Positions 18,250-26,667 of a stretch of 64,000 nt of DNA are shown here, in pieces. The notes under the pieces were generated by a model, which saw only the letters and a program-made list of their open reading frames with translations, was not told the origin of the DNA and ran no database searches. The stretch comes from Winogradskyella eckloniae (GTDB taxonomy: Bacteria > Bacteroidota > Bacteroidia > Flavobacteriales > Flavobacteriaceae). The first letter of the stretch is position 1. The number at the start of each line of letters is the position of its first letter. Both the position numbers and the translations under genes were made by a program. Location: positions 434,001 to 498,000 of the forward strand of contig NZ_JABRWP010000001.1 of the NCBI RefSeq assembly GCF_013249045.1, read 5' to 3'.

Positions 18250-20112
18250 ATGAAAAACTTATTTTCAAACATTAAAGGCGATGCTTTTGGTGGCATTACA
18301 GCAGGTATCGTCGCTTTACCTTTAGCGTTAGCATTTGGTGTCTCGTCTGGTTTAGGACCAGAAGCAGGTCTTTATGGTGCGATTTTTATCAGTTTCTTTG
18401 CCGCGCTTTTTGGCGGCACAGCGACTCAAATTTCTGGGCCAACAGCGCCAATGACGGCTGTAAGTATGGTTGTTATTGCTGGTGTAGTTGCAGCTAATGA
18501 TGGCAGTATAGAAAAAGCGTTACCAGCTATTCTAATAGTATTCTTAATGGCCGGACTAATACAAATAGGATTGGGCTTTTTAGGTTTAGGAAAATATATT
18601 AGATACATTCCGTACCCTGTGGTTTCTGGTTTTATGACGGCCATAGGTGTTATTATTCTATTAACACAAATATTACCATCAATTGGGTATTATCCTAAAG
18701 AAGATGAGGCATTTGTAGAAAATTTTAAGCCACAAGCTGAGGAGGTAATACTCGAAAATATTTTAAAGGAAGAAGCTGGCGAAGGTATTTTAGTACTTGA
18801 AAATTTTAAAGAAACCATAAAACGAGCCGATCAAATTACAGAAGCACAAATCTTAACGGAATCACAAACCTTAGCAGCAAAAGAAGCTTCTGGTACAGTT
18901 GGTGCTATTAAGGTTTTGCCAAGAGCGTTAAAGAACATTAATTGGTTAGAGTTTGCTTTGGCATTAGGAACTATATTCATTATTTATGGCTTTAAACGTA
19001 TTACTACTTTGATCCCAAGTACATTGGTTGCGCTTGTTGTTATGTCAGGAATTGCCTATGGTTTTAAATTAGGTTACAGACCTATTTCTCAAATTCCTGG
19101 AGGCATACCAGTTCCTAGATTAGAAATGTTTACAACGTTTAGTTTAACGAGTGTTACACCATACATTTTTACAGCATTAACCTTGTCGCTTTTGGGAGCA
19201 ATTGATTCATTGTTAACAAGTGTAGTTGCGGATAACATGACGAAAACTAAACACAGACCAAATAAAGAACTAATTGGCCAAGGTATAGGGAATAGTATCG
19301 CAGCCGTTTTTGGAGGCATTCCAGGCGCAGGTGCCACCATTAGAACCGTAGTTAATATTAATGCAGGAGGAAAAACCAAATTGTCTGGTATGATTGCAGG
19401 TGTAATGTTACTGCTTATAATGCTAGCCTTGAGTGATGTGGCTTCAAAAATACCAGCAGCCGTTTTAGCAGGTATTTTGATTACTGTTGGCATTGGTGTT
19501 ATGGATTATAAAGGTTTAAAAGCTATACCAAGCTTACCTAAGGACATCAAATTTGGACCTCTAAAATTAAGTTCAGAAGTATTAATAATGTTGGTTGTTT
19601 TAGTATTATCTACATTTTGGGATTTAATTTATGCAGTAGGTATTGGCTTAGTTATAGCATCACTAATGTTTATGAAGAAAATAGGTGATTTAACAGCGGA
19701 ACGCTCTGATGTAAAATCTCTAAAAGAAGAAGCCTGGGAAGATGAAGGTAAATTTCCCGAACGTTTAAAAGAAGAGGTATTTATTAAACATGTTAAAGGA
19801 CCATTGTTTTTTGGTTCTACAAGCGATTTTCAGGCGTTAACCGAGCAGATACCACAAACGGCTAAAACTGTAATTTTAAGATTAGGACGTATGCAGTATA
19901 TGGATCAATCTGGTTTATATGCCATGGAGGATATGCTTCAGGAACTAAAGAAGAATAATGTTGAAGTCTTATTTGTCGGTCTTCTTAAACAGCCAAGATA
20001 TATGATGGAACGCATAGATATTATTCCAGATTTTATTCCAAATGAGCATGTTTTCGAAAATTTCAAATCCTGTTTAGACTGGGTAAAAAGAAATGTTGAA
20101 GATAAATATTAA
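18250..20112 (+). CDS. SulP-family anion transporter with STAS domain, second copy
   Basis: 620 aa. A SulP membrane core (GDAFGGITAGIVALPLALAFG; TQISGPTAPMTAVSMV near residues 58-73) contains a hydrophilic insertion of about 70 residues around 155-225. The C-terminal STAS domain (about residues 510-615) keeps the MDQSGLYAMEDML loop that in anti-sigma antagonists holds the regulatory serine. Probable role is bicarbonate or sulfate uptake in the inner membrane. A carbonic anhydrase follows 66 bp downstream. It differs clearly from the first SulP copy, so the pair is not a recent duplication. Confidence 0.9.
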   Translation: MKNLFSNIKGDAFGGITAGIVALPLALAFGVSSGLGPEAGLYGAIFISFFAALFGGTATQISGPTAPMTAVSMVVIAGVVAANDGSIEKALPAILIVFLMAGLIQIGLGFLGLGKYIRYIPYPVVSGFMTAIGVIILLTQILPSIGYYPKEDEAFVENFKPQAEEVILENILKEEAGEGILVLENFKETIKRADQITEAQILTESQTLAAKEASGTVGAIKVLPRALKNINWLEFALALGTIFIIYGFKRITTLIPSTLVALVVMSGIAYGFKLGYRPISQIPGGIPVPRLEMFTTFSLTSVTPYIFTALTLSLLGAIDSLLTSVVADNMTKTKHRPNKELIGQGIGNSIAAVFGGIPGAGATIRTVVNINAGGKTKLSGMIAGVMLLLIMLALSDVASKIPAAVLAGILITVGIGVMDYKGLKAIPSLPKDIKFGPLKLSSEVLIMLVVLVLSTFWDLIYAVGIGLVIASLMFMKKIGDLTAERSDVKSLKEEAWEDEGKFPERLKEEVFIKHVKGPLFFGSTSDFQALTEQIPQTAKTVILRLGRMQYMDQSGLYAMEDMLQELKKNNVEVLFVGLLKQPRYMMERIDIIPDFIPNEHVFENFKSCLDWVKRNVEDKY

Positions 20113-20178
20113 ATAAAAAAAATTATTAACTTCAGACATCATATGAATATGATATTCTGAAATAAAATTAAATTCAAA

Positions 20179-20808
20179 ATGAGAAATTTAGCAATTACAA
20201 AAGACGTTCAAAGTGCATTAACGCCAAATAGTGTATTACAAGATTTATTAGAAGGAAATAAACGTTTTACAAACGGAAAATTAGAAGGTGCTGATAATTC
20301 GGCGTTAGTTAACCAAACTACAGGAGGACAATTTCCTAAGGCTGTGGTTTTATCTTGTATCGACTCAAGAGTACCTGTAGAAACTGTTTTAGACCAAGCG
20401 ATTGGTGATATTTTTGTAGCCAGAGTTGCTGGTAATTTTGAGAATGTAGACATTCTTGGTAGCTTAGAGTATTCTTGCAAAGCTGCCGGAAGTAAGTTAG
20501 TTTTAGTATTAGGTCATCAAAGTTGTGGTGCAGTTAAAGCAGCATGTGATGGTGTAGAATTAGGAAATATTACTGCAATGCTAGATAATATTAAACCAGC
20601 TGTAGAAAAATCTAAAGATGAAGTTGAAGGCGAATCAAATTCTTCAAACGCAACATTTGTAGCTAAAACAGTTGAGAATAATGTGAAGTTAACTATTGAT
20701 CGTATTAGAGAAAAATCTGAAATTTTAAAAGAAATGGAAGACAACGGAGAAATTGCAATAGTTGGAGGCGTTTATAGCTTAGAAACTGGTAAGGTAGAAA
20801 TGTTGTAG
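20179..20808 (+). CDS. Beta-class carbonic anhydrase
   Basis: 209 aa. It interconverts CO2 and bicarbonate. Zinc ligands and the catalytic dyad are visible: C60-x-D62-x-R64 in SCIDSRVP, and H113-x-x-C116 in GHQSCGAV. Length is normal for a cytoplasmic beta-CA, and no signal peptide is present. It is the last gene of the SulP cluster, which makes an inorganic-carbon supply role likely. Confidence 0.95.
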   Translation: MRNLAITKDVQSALTPNSVLQDLLEGNKRFTNGKLEGADNSALVNQTTGGQFPKAVVLSCIDSRVPVETVLDQAIGDIFVARVAGNFENVDILGSLEYSCKAAGSKLVLVLGHQSCGAVKAACDGVELGNITAMLDNIKPAVEKSKDEVEGESNSSNATFVAKTVENNVKLTIDRIREKSEILKEMEDNGEIAIVGGVYSLETGKVEML

Positions 20809-20843
20809 AACGTTATTTCTTAAACTATTTTTAATTGAAATAT

Positions 20844-20868
20844 AAAGCCATTCGTAAGAGTGGCTTTT
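20844..20868. terminator. Bidirectional terminator between carbonic anhydrase and cvpA
   Basis: AAAGCCATTC-GTAA-GAGTGGCTTT makes a 10-bp stem (one G-T pair) with T/A tracts on both sides, lying between two convergent genes. Confidence 0.8.
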
Positions 20869-20869
20869 A

Positions 20870-21385
20870 TTATGCTTCCGGCTCTCTAATGATAGGCTCG
20901 TCTTCACTCTTAATTAAATTAGGAAAAATCAGTGGTGCCAACGATTTTACGGGCTTGTAAAGCATACTTTTCTCTAAATCTTCTTTTTCCATAAAAGGTA
21001 AGGTATTGTTCATTTTATGAAAAACAATTAAAACAACGCTTAGGATTAAACCTATTTTTAGTGCGCCAAACACGGCTCCAGCTAGTTTATTAATAATACC
21101 TAATGCTGCAAAATCTGCGAGTTTGGTTAATGCTTTGCCAGCTAAACCAATGGCCAATACAATCACCACAAACGTAATAGCAAAAGCAACGATATTAATG
21201 GTTCTCTCGGCCCAATCTACCTTTGATTCTAAAAAGCCTGCAGCAAAACCACTAAAGTGAATGGCGCCATAGACTCCTAAAACCAACGCAACTAAAGAGG
21301 CTACCTCTACAAATAAGCCTTTAAATAAACCTCGGATAAACCCAAACAATAATAAGGCAGCTAAAACAATATCAATAATACTCAT
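20870..21385 (-). CDS. CvpA family membrane protein
   Basis: 171 aa with four predicted transmembrane helices. The start MSIIDIVLAALLLFGFIRGLFKG and the central helix-loop (SKVDWAERTINIVAFAITF, GLAGKALTKLADFA) are typical of CvpA (colicin V production) proteins. The molecular role is unclear. It is a single gene convergent with the carbonic anhydrase gene. Confidence 0.88.
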   Translation of the reverse strand: MSIIDIVLAALLLFGFIRGLFKGLFVEVASLVALVLGVYGAIHFSGFAAGFLESKVDWAERTINIVAFAITFVVIVLAIGLAGKALTKLADFAALGIINKLAGAVFGALKIGLILSVVLIVFHKMNNTLPFMEKEDLEKSMLYKPVKSLAPLIFPNLIKSEDEPIIREPEA

Positions 21386-21535
21386 ACAACTAGCGGTTTA
21401 GACAAAAGTACATCAATTTTGTCATTTTAGTAAAATAACGTAAATCAAGATACTTTAGTTTATTAACTTTGAACTCTAAATGATGAAAGGAAAAGAAAAC
21501 GCGGTTTTCTATGTTTTAAATTTTCAACAAATAAA

Positions 21536-21892
21536 ATGGCAAGAGACGAAAAATTAAAAGAGCGATGGGACTTAGTGGTAGAAAAACTCTCAAACCAATT
21601 TGCAGATGGTGATACATTAGATCTCGATTCTATAATTTACCTTATCGGAGTACAAGAACTTGGACAATTGCATAGAGCATACAAAAAAGATCACAAGTTA
21701 GATTTAATGCACATAGCGATATGTAAAGTTTTAGAGCCCTATGGATTTTACGAATTTGATTATGTCGATGATGATGGTTGGCCACATTACAAAGTTTTAG
21801 CGCAGCTACCACATCTAAAAGCAGGAGAGCAGAGCGTATTAATGAAAGAGGCTATTGTAAATTATTTTGTAGAAACGGAATATATAGACTAG
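21536..21892 (+). CDS. Conserved hypothetical protein (118 aa)
   Basis: 118 aa, soluble, acidic. It has a helical N-terminus (RDEKLKERWDLVVEKLSNQF) and a compact C-terminal half with FYEFDYVDDDGWPHYKVL. I recall similar proteins across Bacteroidota but no function. A -7-like box TAACTTTG lies at 21464-21471 without a clear -33. It precedes pheS by 87 bp on the same strand. Confidence 0.65.
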   Translation: MARDEKLKERWDLVVEKLSNQFADGDTLDLDSIIYLIGVQELGQLHRAYKKDHKLDLMHIAICKVLEPYGFYEFDYVDDDGWPHYKVLAQLPHLKAGEQSVLMKEAIVNYFVETEYID

Positions 21893-21932
21893 TTTCAAAG
21901 GCATTCAACTACAATAACTCGTAAAAAAAAAC

Positions 21933-21940
21933 TAAATTTG
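21933..21940 (+). promoter_or_regulatory. Candidate -7 box for pheS
   Basis: TAAATTTG matches the Bacteroidota TAnnTTTG element 39 bp before the pheS ATG; no clear TTG is found at the -33 position. Confidence 0.4.
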
Positions 21941-21979
21941 CCGACTCTTATAGAGATACTGAATTAAATTCAGCACAAG

Positions 21980-22999
21980 ATGATAGACAAGATAAAAGAA
22001 CTTATAGCAGAAGCAGAAGCCTTTAAAACCCAATCTAAAGAAGAAGTAGAAGCCTTTAGAATTAAATATTTAGGTTCAAAAGGACATTTAAAAGCATTTT
22101 ATAGCGAACTAAAAAATGTAGCCAATGATCAAAAGCGAGAATTCGGTCAGATCATCAATGAGCTAAAAAATACAGCAGAAGCCAAAGTTAATAGTTTAAA
22201 AGAAGCTTTAGAAAGTGAAGAAGAAGATAAGGGGATTTATGGAGATTTATCGCGTCCAGGAGAACCTATTGCCATAGGATCTAGGCATCCTATTTCTATA
22301 GTGAAAAATGAAATTATTGATATCTTTTCGCGTATAGGATTTAATGTTAGTGAAGGTCCAGAAATAGAAGATGATTGGCATAATTTTACAGCACTAAATT
22401 TACCAGAATATCATCCGGCTAGAGATATGCAGGATACATTTTTTATTCAAACCGATCCAGATATTTTATTGCGTACCCATACAAGTTCAGTACAAGTACG
22501 TTATATGGAAAATAACAAACCACCTATACGAACAATATCACCAGGTCGTGTGTTTAGAAACGAAGCCATATCAGCGCGTTCACATTGTTTTTTCCATCAA
22601 GTAGAAGGATTGTATATTGATAAAGATGTGAGTTTTGCAGATTTAAAGCAAACGCTTCAGTATTTTACGACAGAAATGTTTGGGAAATCTAAAATAAGAT
22701 TACGACCATCTTACTTTCCGTTTACAGAACCGAGTGCAGAAGTAGATGTTTATTGGGGTTTAGAGACAGAAACCGATTATAAAATTACCAAAGGAACAGG
22801 TTGGTTAGAAATAATGGGTTGTGGTATGGTAGATCCTAATGTTTTAGAAAACTGCGGCATAGATTCTAAAACGTATTCAGGTTTCGCTTTTGGTATGGGA
22901 ATAGATCGTATTGCTATGCTATTAAATCAGATCAGTGATATTAGATTGTTAAGCGAAAATGATGTTAGGTTTTTAGAGCAGTTTAAGAGTTCATTGTAG
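21980..22999 (+). CDS. pheS: Phenylalanine--tRNA ligase alpha subunit
   Basis: 339 aa, normal length. An N-terminal coiled coil (about residues 1-85) is followed by the class II catalytic domain: motif 2 region SPGRVFRNEAISARSHCFFHQVEG and motif 3 region FAFGMGIDRIAML near the C-terminus. It charges tRNA-Phe together with PheT, whose gene is not in this window. The next gene is a small conserved protein. Confidence 0.97.
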   Translation: MIDKIKELIAEAEAFKTQSKEEVEAFRIKYLGSKGHLKAFYSELKNVANDQKREFGQIINELKNTAEAKVNSLKEALESEEEDKGIYGDLSRPGEPIAIGSRHPISIVKNEIIDIFSRIGFNVSEGPEIEDDWHNFTALNLPEYHPARDMQDTFFIQTDPDILLRTHTSSVQVRYMENNKPPIRTISPGRVFRNEAISARSHCFFHQVEGLYIDKDVSFADLKQTLQYFTTEMFGKSKIRLRPSYFPFTEPSAEVDVYWGLETETDYKITKGTGWLEIMGCGMVDPNVLENCGIDSKTYSGFAFGMGIDRIAMLLNQISDIRLLSENDVRFLEQFKSSL

Positions 23000-23061
23000 T
23001 AAGAGTTCTTTTATAGTAACTATTTTTAGAAAGTAGAGACTACAATTTGAAAATGTAGACA

Positions 23062-23460
23062 GTGATGAAAAAAGACATAAACATACCAGAAGTAAAAGAC
23101 GTTCATGTCGCCGTCGTAAAAGAGCAACATTTAGAATATAAAACGCAAGACTGGAACGCTTATATCATTAATAATAGCGATAAGGATTTAGAAACAGTAC
23201 TTATTGTATCTAGAGGTTATAACGATAAGAAATTAACACCTTTAATGCGACATACCATTGCTAAATTACCAGCGAGAAGCTATGCTAAAATTGAATATCT
23301 TCAAGAAAAGGTGCTAGAACTAAATAACGAGTTTAAAATTACATTTTTTGAAGGCAACCAGATGTTTGATAAGACCTATGTATTTAGAAAAAACACGATT
23401 AATGAAAAGGCCTTGCAAACGGTGCCTTTAATGCAATTACGTGGTGTTTTAGTTAAGTAA
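23062..23460 (+). CDS. Conserved small protein downstream of pheS
   Basis: 132 aa, soluble. Recognisable stretches are DVHVAVVKEQHLEYKTQDWN and MRHTIAKLPARSYAKIEYLQ. Proteins of this type follow pheS in many Bacteroidota and are sometimes mislabelled as a PheS subunit; there is no synthetase motif here. Start chosen at ATG 23062; an adjacent second ATG is also possible. Function unknown. Confidence 0.65.
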   Translation: MMKKDINIPEVKDVHVAVVKEQHLEYKTQDWNAYIINNSDKDLETVLIVSRGYNDKKLTPLMRHTIAKLPARSYAKIEYLQEKVLELNNEFKITFFEGNQMFDKTYVFRKNTINEKALQTVPLMQLRGVLVK

Positions 23461-23576
23461 TGGTTTTGTATTTAAAGTACAAAAGATAGCAAATAAAAAC
23501 CGTACGGAAAATCAGAGAAGACTTCTATAAATAAGCCAGTACTAGCCATTAATTATAAAAGGTGTTACCGTAGTTT

Positions 23577-24380
23577 TTATTTAATATGTCTGTAATATAT
23601 AATTAAACTATCCATAGTAATTGCTTTTAACGCTAACCCTTTTTGGTTATATACTACTTTACGTGTATAACTCTGCTTTTGATTTTCTCTATCTATCCAG
23701 CTGATAGTTGTTAACGTCGAATCAAGTTTTTTATTAGAATAATAATAGTCGGTTATTGCGTTAGAACTCAATGATGAATCGTCGTTATCATTTGGTTCGT
23801 ATAATATTTCTTTTGTAGATAATATATTCAATTTTGTGTCGTAATTGTATTTTGTAATGCGCTTTTTACCCTTGCCATGATCGTTATTCTGAAACTGAGA
23901 AGATTCTTTAATTTTTCCATGATTTTTGAATTTAAAAATAGCTGCTGGTTTTAAAATATCCTGTTTTGAAATTCCAATAGAAGGTGTTGTATAATACTTA
24001 TAGAGGATTAAGCTATCGCTATCAAATTCATAGCGAAAATTAAAAATAGCTTTAAAATCGGTAAAAAATATTTTTTGTTTTTCAAGGTTTAATGAGTCGT
24101 ATTCATATTCTTCATATATACTATACATAAAAGATTTTCTCCATACGTTTTTAATTTTTCCGCTTCTATTATATTCGATGATTTCAATTGTATCGTTCTT
24201 TTTATAAAGTGCTGTATCAAATCCCGATATCAACAGTGTCTTCTTTATATCATTTTTTAATATGCTCGCTTGATTGAAATCTAAAAGATCTAATTCAGAT
24301 ATTTTTAAAGATTTATCGTTACAGCTTAACAATGAAAAATTTAATATTATTATTGGTAGTATGATTAATATTTTTTTCAC
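23577..24380 (-). CDS. Lipoprotein of unknown function
   Basis: 267 aa. An N-terminal lipoprotein signal (MKKILIILPIIILNFSLLSC) has its lipobox cysteine at residue 20. The rest is rich in K, N, Y and D with repeating Tyr-containing strands (for example YSIYEEYEYDSLN and TDYYYSNKKLDS), suggesting a beta-rich surface or periplasmic domain like other flavobacterial RHS/YD-like lipoproteins. No enzyme motif is seen. It lies just downstream of gpsA on the same strand. Confidence 0.6.
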   Translation of the reverse strand: MKKILIILPIIILNFSLLSCNDKSLKISELDLLDFNQASILKNDIKKTLLISGFDTALYKKNDTIEIIEYNRSGKIKNVWRKSFMYSIYEEYEYDSLNLEKQKIFFTDFKAIFNFRYEFDSDSLILYKYYTTPSIGISKQDILKPAAIFKFKNHGKIKESSQFQNNDHGKGKKRITKYNYDTKLNILSTKEILYEPNDNDDSSLSSNAITDYYYSNKKLDSTLTTISWIDRENQKQSYTRKVVYNQKGLALKAITMDSLIIYYRHIK

Positions 24381-24439
24381 AGGCTTCTGTTAAGTGCTTT
24401 ACAACTGTGGTACTTACCAAGTCATCAGTTTCTCAAAAT

Positions 24440-25441
24440 CTAATCTAACTTATCTGTTAATTTCTTAAAGACTTTCTTAGCGTCTTTTCCTTCGTATAAA
24501 ATACTGTAAACTGCGTTGATAATTGGAAGCTGCGTTTTTTTCTTGTTCTTTTTATTTAACTCAAACGCACTTTTGGTCGCATAAAAACCTTCTGCAACCA
24601 TGTTCATTTCCATTTGAGCAGATTTTACGGTATAGCCTTTGCCAATCATATTACCAAACATGCGATTTCTAGAGAACACAGAATATCCGGTTACTAATAA
24701 ATCGCCTAAGTATGCTGAGTTATTAATATTGCGCTTCATCTTATGCATTTTTTTAATAAAGCGTTTCATTTCTCTAATAGAGTTACTCATCAATACACTT
24801 TGAAAATTATCACCATAGCCTAAACCGTGTGCAATACCTGCTGCAATTGCATAAATATTTTTGAGCATCACAGCGTATTCTACACCAATAATGTCATCGC
24901 TAATCTTAGTTTTTATATAATTACTAGATAAATTATCGGCAATGTCTTGTGCTTTTTCTGCATCAGCACAGGATATCGTTAAATAAGACAAGCGCTCTAA
25001 AGCCACTTCTTCTGCATGGCAAGGACCAGCAATGACGGCAATGTTTTCAAACGGGATATTGTAAGCATCATGAAAATGTTCTCCTACTAATTTTCCGGTT
25101 TCTGGCATAATACCTTTTACAGCAGATACAATTGTTTTATTGCTAATGTCTGTATTTAATTTTTCTAACTCTGCATGAATAAATGCGGATGGAATTACAA
25201 AAATGAGAACATCTGCCCAATCTGCAATTTCATTAATATCATTACTTAATTTTAATTGCTCAGTATGAAACTCTACAGAACTCAAGTAACTAGGATTGTG
25301 TTTTTCTTTTAGGATATGCTCTTTCGCATAAACACTTCTCATATACCAGCCAATTTCACTTTGGTTTTCACATAACATTTTTACAATTGCCGTTGCCCAA
25401 CTTCCTGCACCAAAAACTGCGTATTTTGTGGTATTCTTCAT
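24440..25441 (-). CDS. gpsA: NAD(P)H-dependent glycerol-3-phosphate dehydrogenase
   Basis: 333 aa. The N-terminal Rossmann motif GAGSWATA (residues 11-18) binds NAD(P)H. The substrate domain has NIAVIAGPCHAEEVA, then VEYAVMLKNIYAIAAGIAHGLGYGDN with the catalytic lysine. It makes sn-glycerol 3-phosphate for phospholipids. Length is normal. Confidence 0.95.
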   Translation of the reverse strand: MKNTTKYAVFGAGSWATAIVKMLCENQSEIGWYMRSVYAKEHILKEKHNPSYLSSVEFHTEQLKLSNDINEIADWADVLIFVIPSAFIHAELEKLNTDISNKTIVSAVKGIMPETGKLVGEHFHDAYNIPFENIAVIAGPCHAEEVALERLSYLTISCADAEKAQDIADNLSSNYIKTKISDDIIGVEYAVMLKNIYAIAAGIAHGLGYGDNFQSVLMSNSIREMKRFIKKMHKMKRNINNSAYLGDLLVTGYSVFSRNRMFGNMIGKGYTVKSAQMEMNMVAEGFYATKSAFELNKKNKKKTQLPIINAVYSILYEGKDAKKVFKKLTDKLD

Positions 25442-25601
25442 AGAATGTCTTCAAGTTTATAAATCAAAAGTAAGGAAAATTTATAGAATTAATTATTCGT
25501 ATTTTTTTGATAAGATATTAGTGTTTAGCCTTTATTATAATGGTCTTTGTTTCATTTTAGCTCTATTAGCGTCATCGTAGTTTTGTATACGAATTAATTT
25601 T

Positions 25602-25617
25602 TTGGCACAGGTTTTGA
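25602..25617 (+). promoter_or_regulatory. Sigma-54-like (-24/-12) promoter candidate
   Basis: TTGGCACAGGTTTTGA has the -24 GG within TTGGCAC and a -12-like TTGA exactly 12 bp further, close to the RpoN consensus TTGGCAC-N5-TTGC, with C at -12 replaced by A. Predicted transcription would begin about 24 bp before the ATG at 25653. No activator binding sites could be identified. Confidence 0.45.
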
Positions 25618-25652
25618 AACTCTACATAATATAACCTTAAAACCGTTAGATT

Positions 25653-26594
25653 ATGAAAACTTTAAAATTACTATTAGGATTTACTTTTGTTGCAACCCTT
25701 TTTACATCTTGTTATGTAGAAGACGTCCATTATATAGATGAACCTTCAATATCATTAAATCAGTTGTTAAACTCTTATGATTTATGGTATGTAGATATCA
25801 ATGAAACACAAGGTTACGGAGAAACCCCTTTTTTACAGATTGCTTTTACAGTGTCTTTTAAAAATGGATTAATGTATGCCAACAATAATTTAGTAGGTAT
25901 CGGCAATCAAGGTAATGGTTATGGTGTAGAAATTGGCTCTTATGATGCTTATGATATGATTTTAGACGTTAACCATATTATAGATGGTTATGATAGTTTT
26001 GATGTGTACCAAATTGATCATAATACTATTGAATTGTATAACCCATTTAATGATACATCTTACTTTTTAGATGGCTACCAACGTTCTAATTTTGACTATG
26101 ATTATGTGTTTTATGATAACATTCATTATTTCTTACAAGAATATGAAGCTTGGGAAAAAACATATACAAGTAATTATGGTGCGTTAAATGATTTTGATAA
26201 CGAAAATTATCTTCAGTTTTTGTCTGGAGGAAATGACGATACGTTTAGAAGCTCGCAAGACTCTAATGTTAACTATATCAATTCTATATACTGGGATTTT
26301 ACAGGGAATTATGGTGTAGGCGATGTGTACAATAATATATACCAAAAAACATTAACATTAGATTATGATTTCTTTGACAATGAATTTTTTGAACTCAGCG
26401 TTATTAATGATAATAAGATAGAGTTGTATCACTCAGATTCTGGTACACTTTATGAATTTACAGGTAGAGGATATATTCAATATTATAGAGATGCACCAAC
26501 GGAAGGTAAATCTAATATTCAATATGACGCCCAGAAAAAACGTAATCAAAAAACTAAGAAAGTAGAGAATACAAGAGAAAATACAAGAAGCTAA
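25653..26594 (+). CDS. Flavobacterial lipoprotein, unknown function
   Basis: 313 aa. A signal MKTLKLLLGFTFVATLFTSC gives a lipobox with cysteine at residue 20. The mature part is acidic and rich in Y, D, N and F (QLLNSYDLWYVDIN, LFTGR-like beta pattern, repeated YDYVFYDN), suggesting a secreted all-beta protein with two similar halves. From memory, close relatives in flavobacteria are wrongly labelled as nucleotidyltransferases; no such motif is seen. The C-terminus is basic and polar. It is a single gene with a strong terminator. Confidence 0.65.
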   Translation: MKTLKLLLGFTFVATLFTSCYVEDVHYIDEPSISLNQLLNSYDLWYVDINETQGYGETPFLQIAFTVSFKNGLMYANNNLVGIGNQGNGYGVEIGSYDAYDMILDVNHIIDGYDSFDVYQIDHNTIELYNPFNDTSYFLDGYQRSNFDYDYVFYDNIHYFLQEYEAWEKTYTSNYGALNDFDNENYLQFLSGGNDDTFRSSQDSNVNYINSIYWDFTGNYGVGDVYNNIYQKTLTLDYDFFDNEFFELSVINDNKIELYHSDSGTLYEFTGRGYIQYYRDAPTEGKSNIQYDAQKKRNQKTKKVENTRENTRS

Positions 26595-26617
26595 ATTTTG
26601 GTTGGTTATTTAGTTTC

Positions 26618-26656
26618 AAAACGCTCAGTTAAAACACTTGTTTTACTGAGCGTTTT
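26618..26656. terminator. Strong bidirectional terminator
   Basis: AAAACGCTCAGT and ACTGAGCGTTTT pair over 12 bp, with an inner AAAAC/GTTTT stem and loop ACTT. A/T tracts flank both sides. It lies between two convergent genes, 24 bp after the lipoprotein gene. Confidence 0.88.
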
Positions 26657-26667
26657 CTTTTACTGTA

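Noticed and set aside
19089-19493. Antisense frame within the second SulP gene
   Set aside because: Shadow of a hydrophobic SulP helix region; no start context.
23062-23460. Second PheS or PheT subunit
   Set aside because: 132 aa with no class II synthetase motif; only position relates it to pheS.
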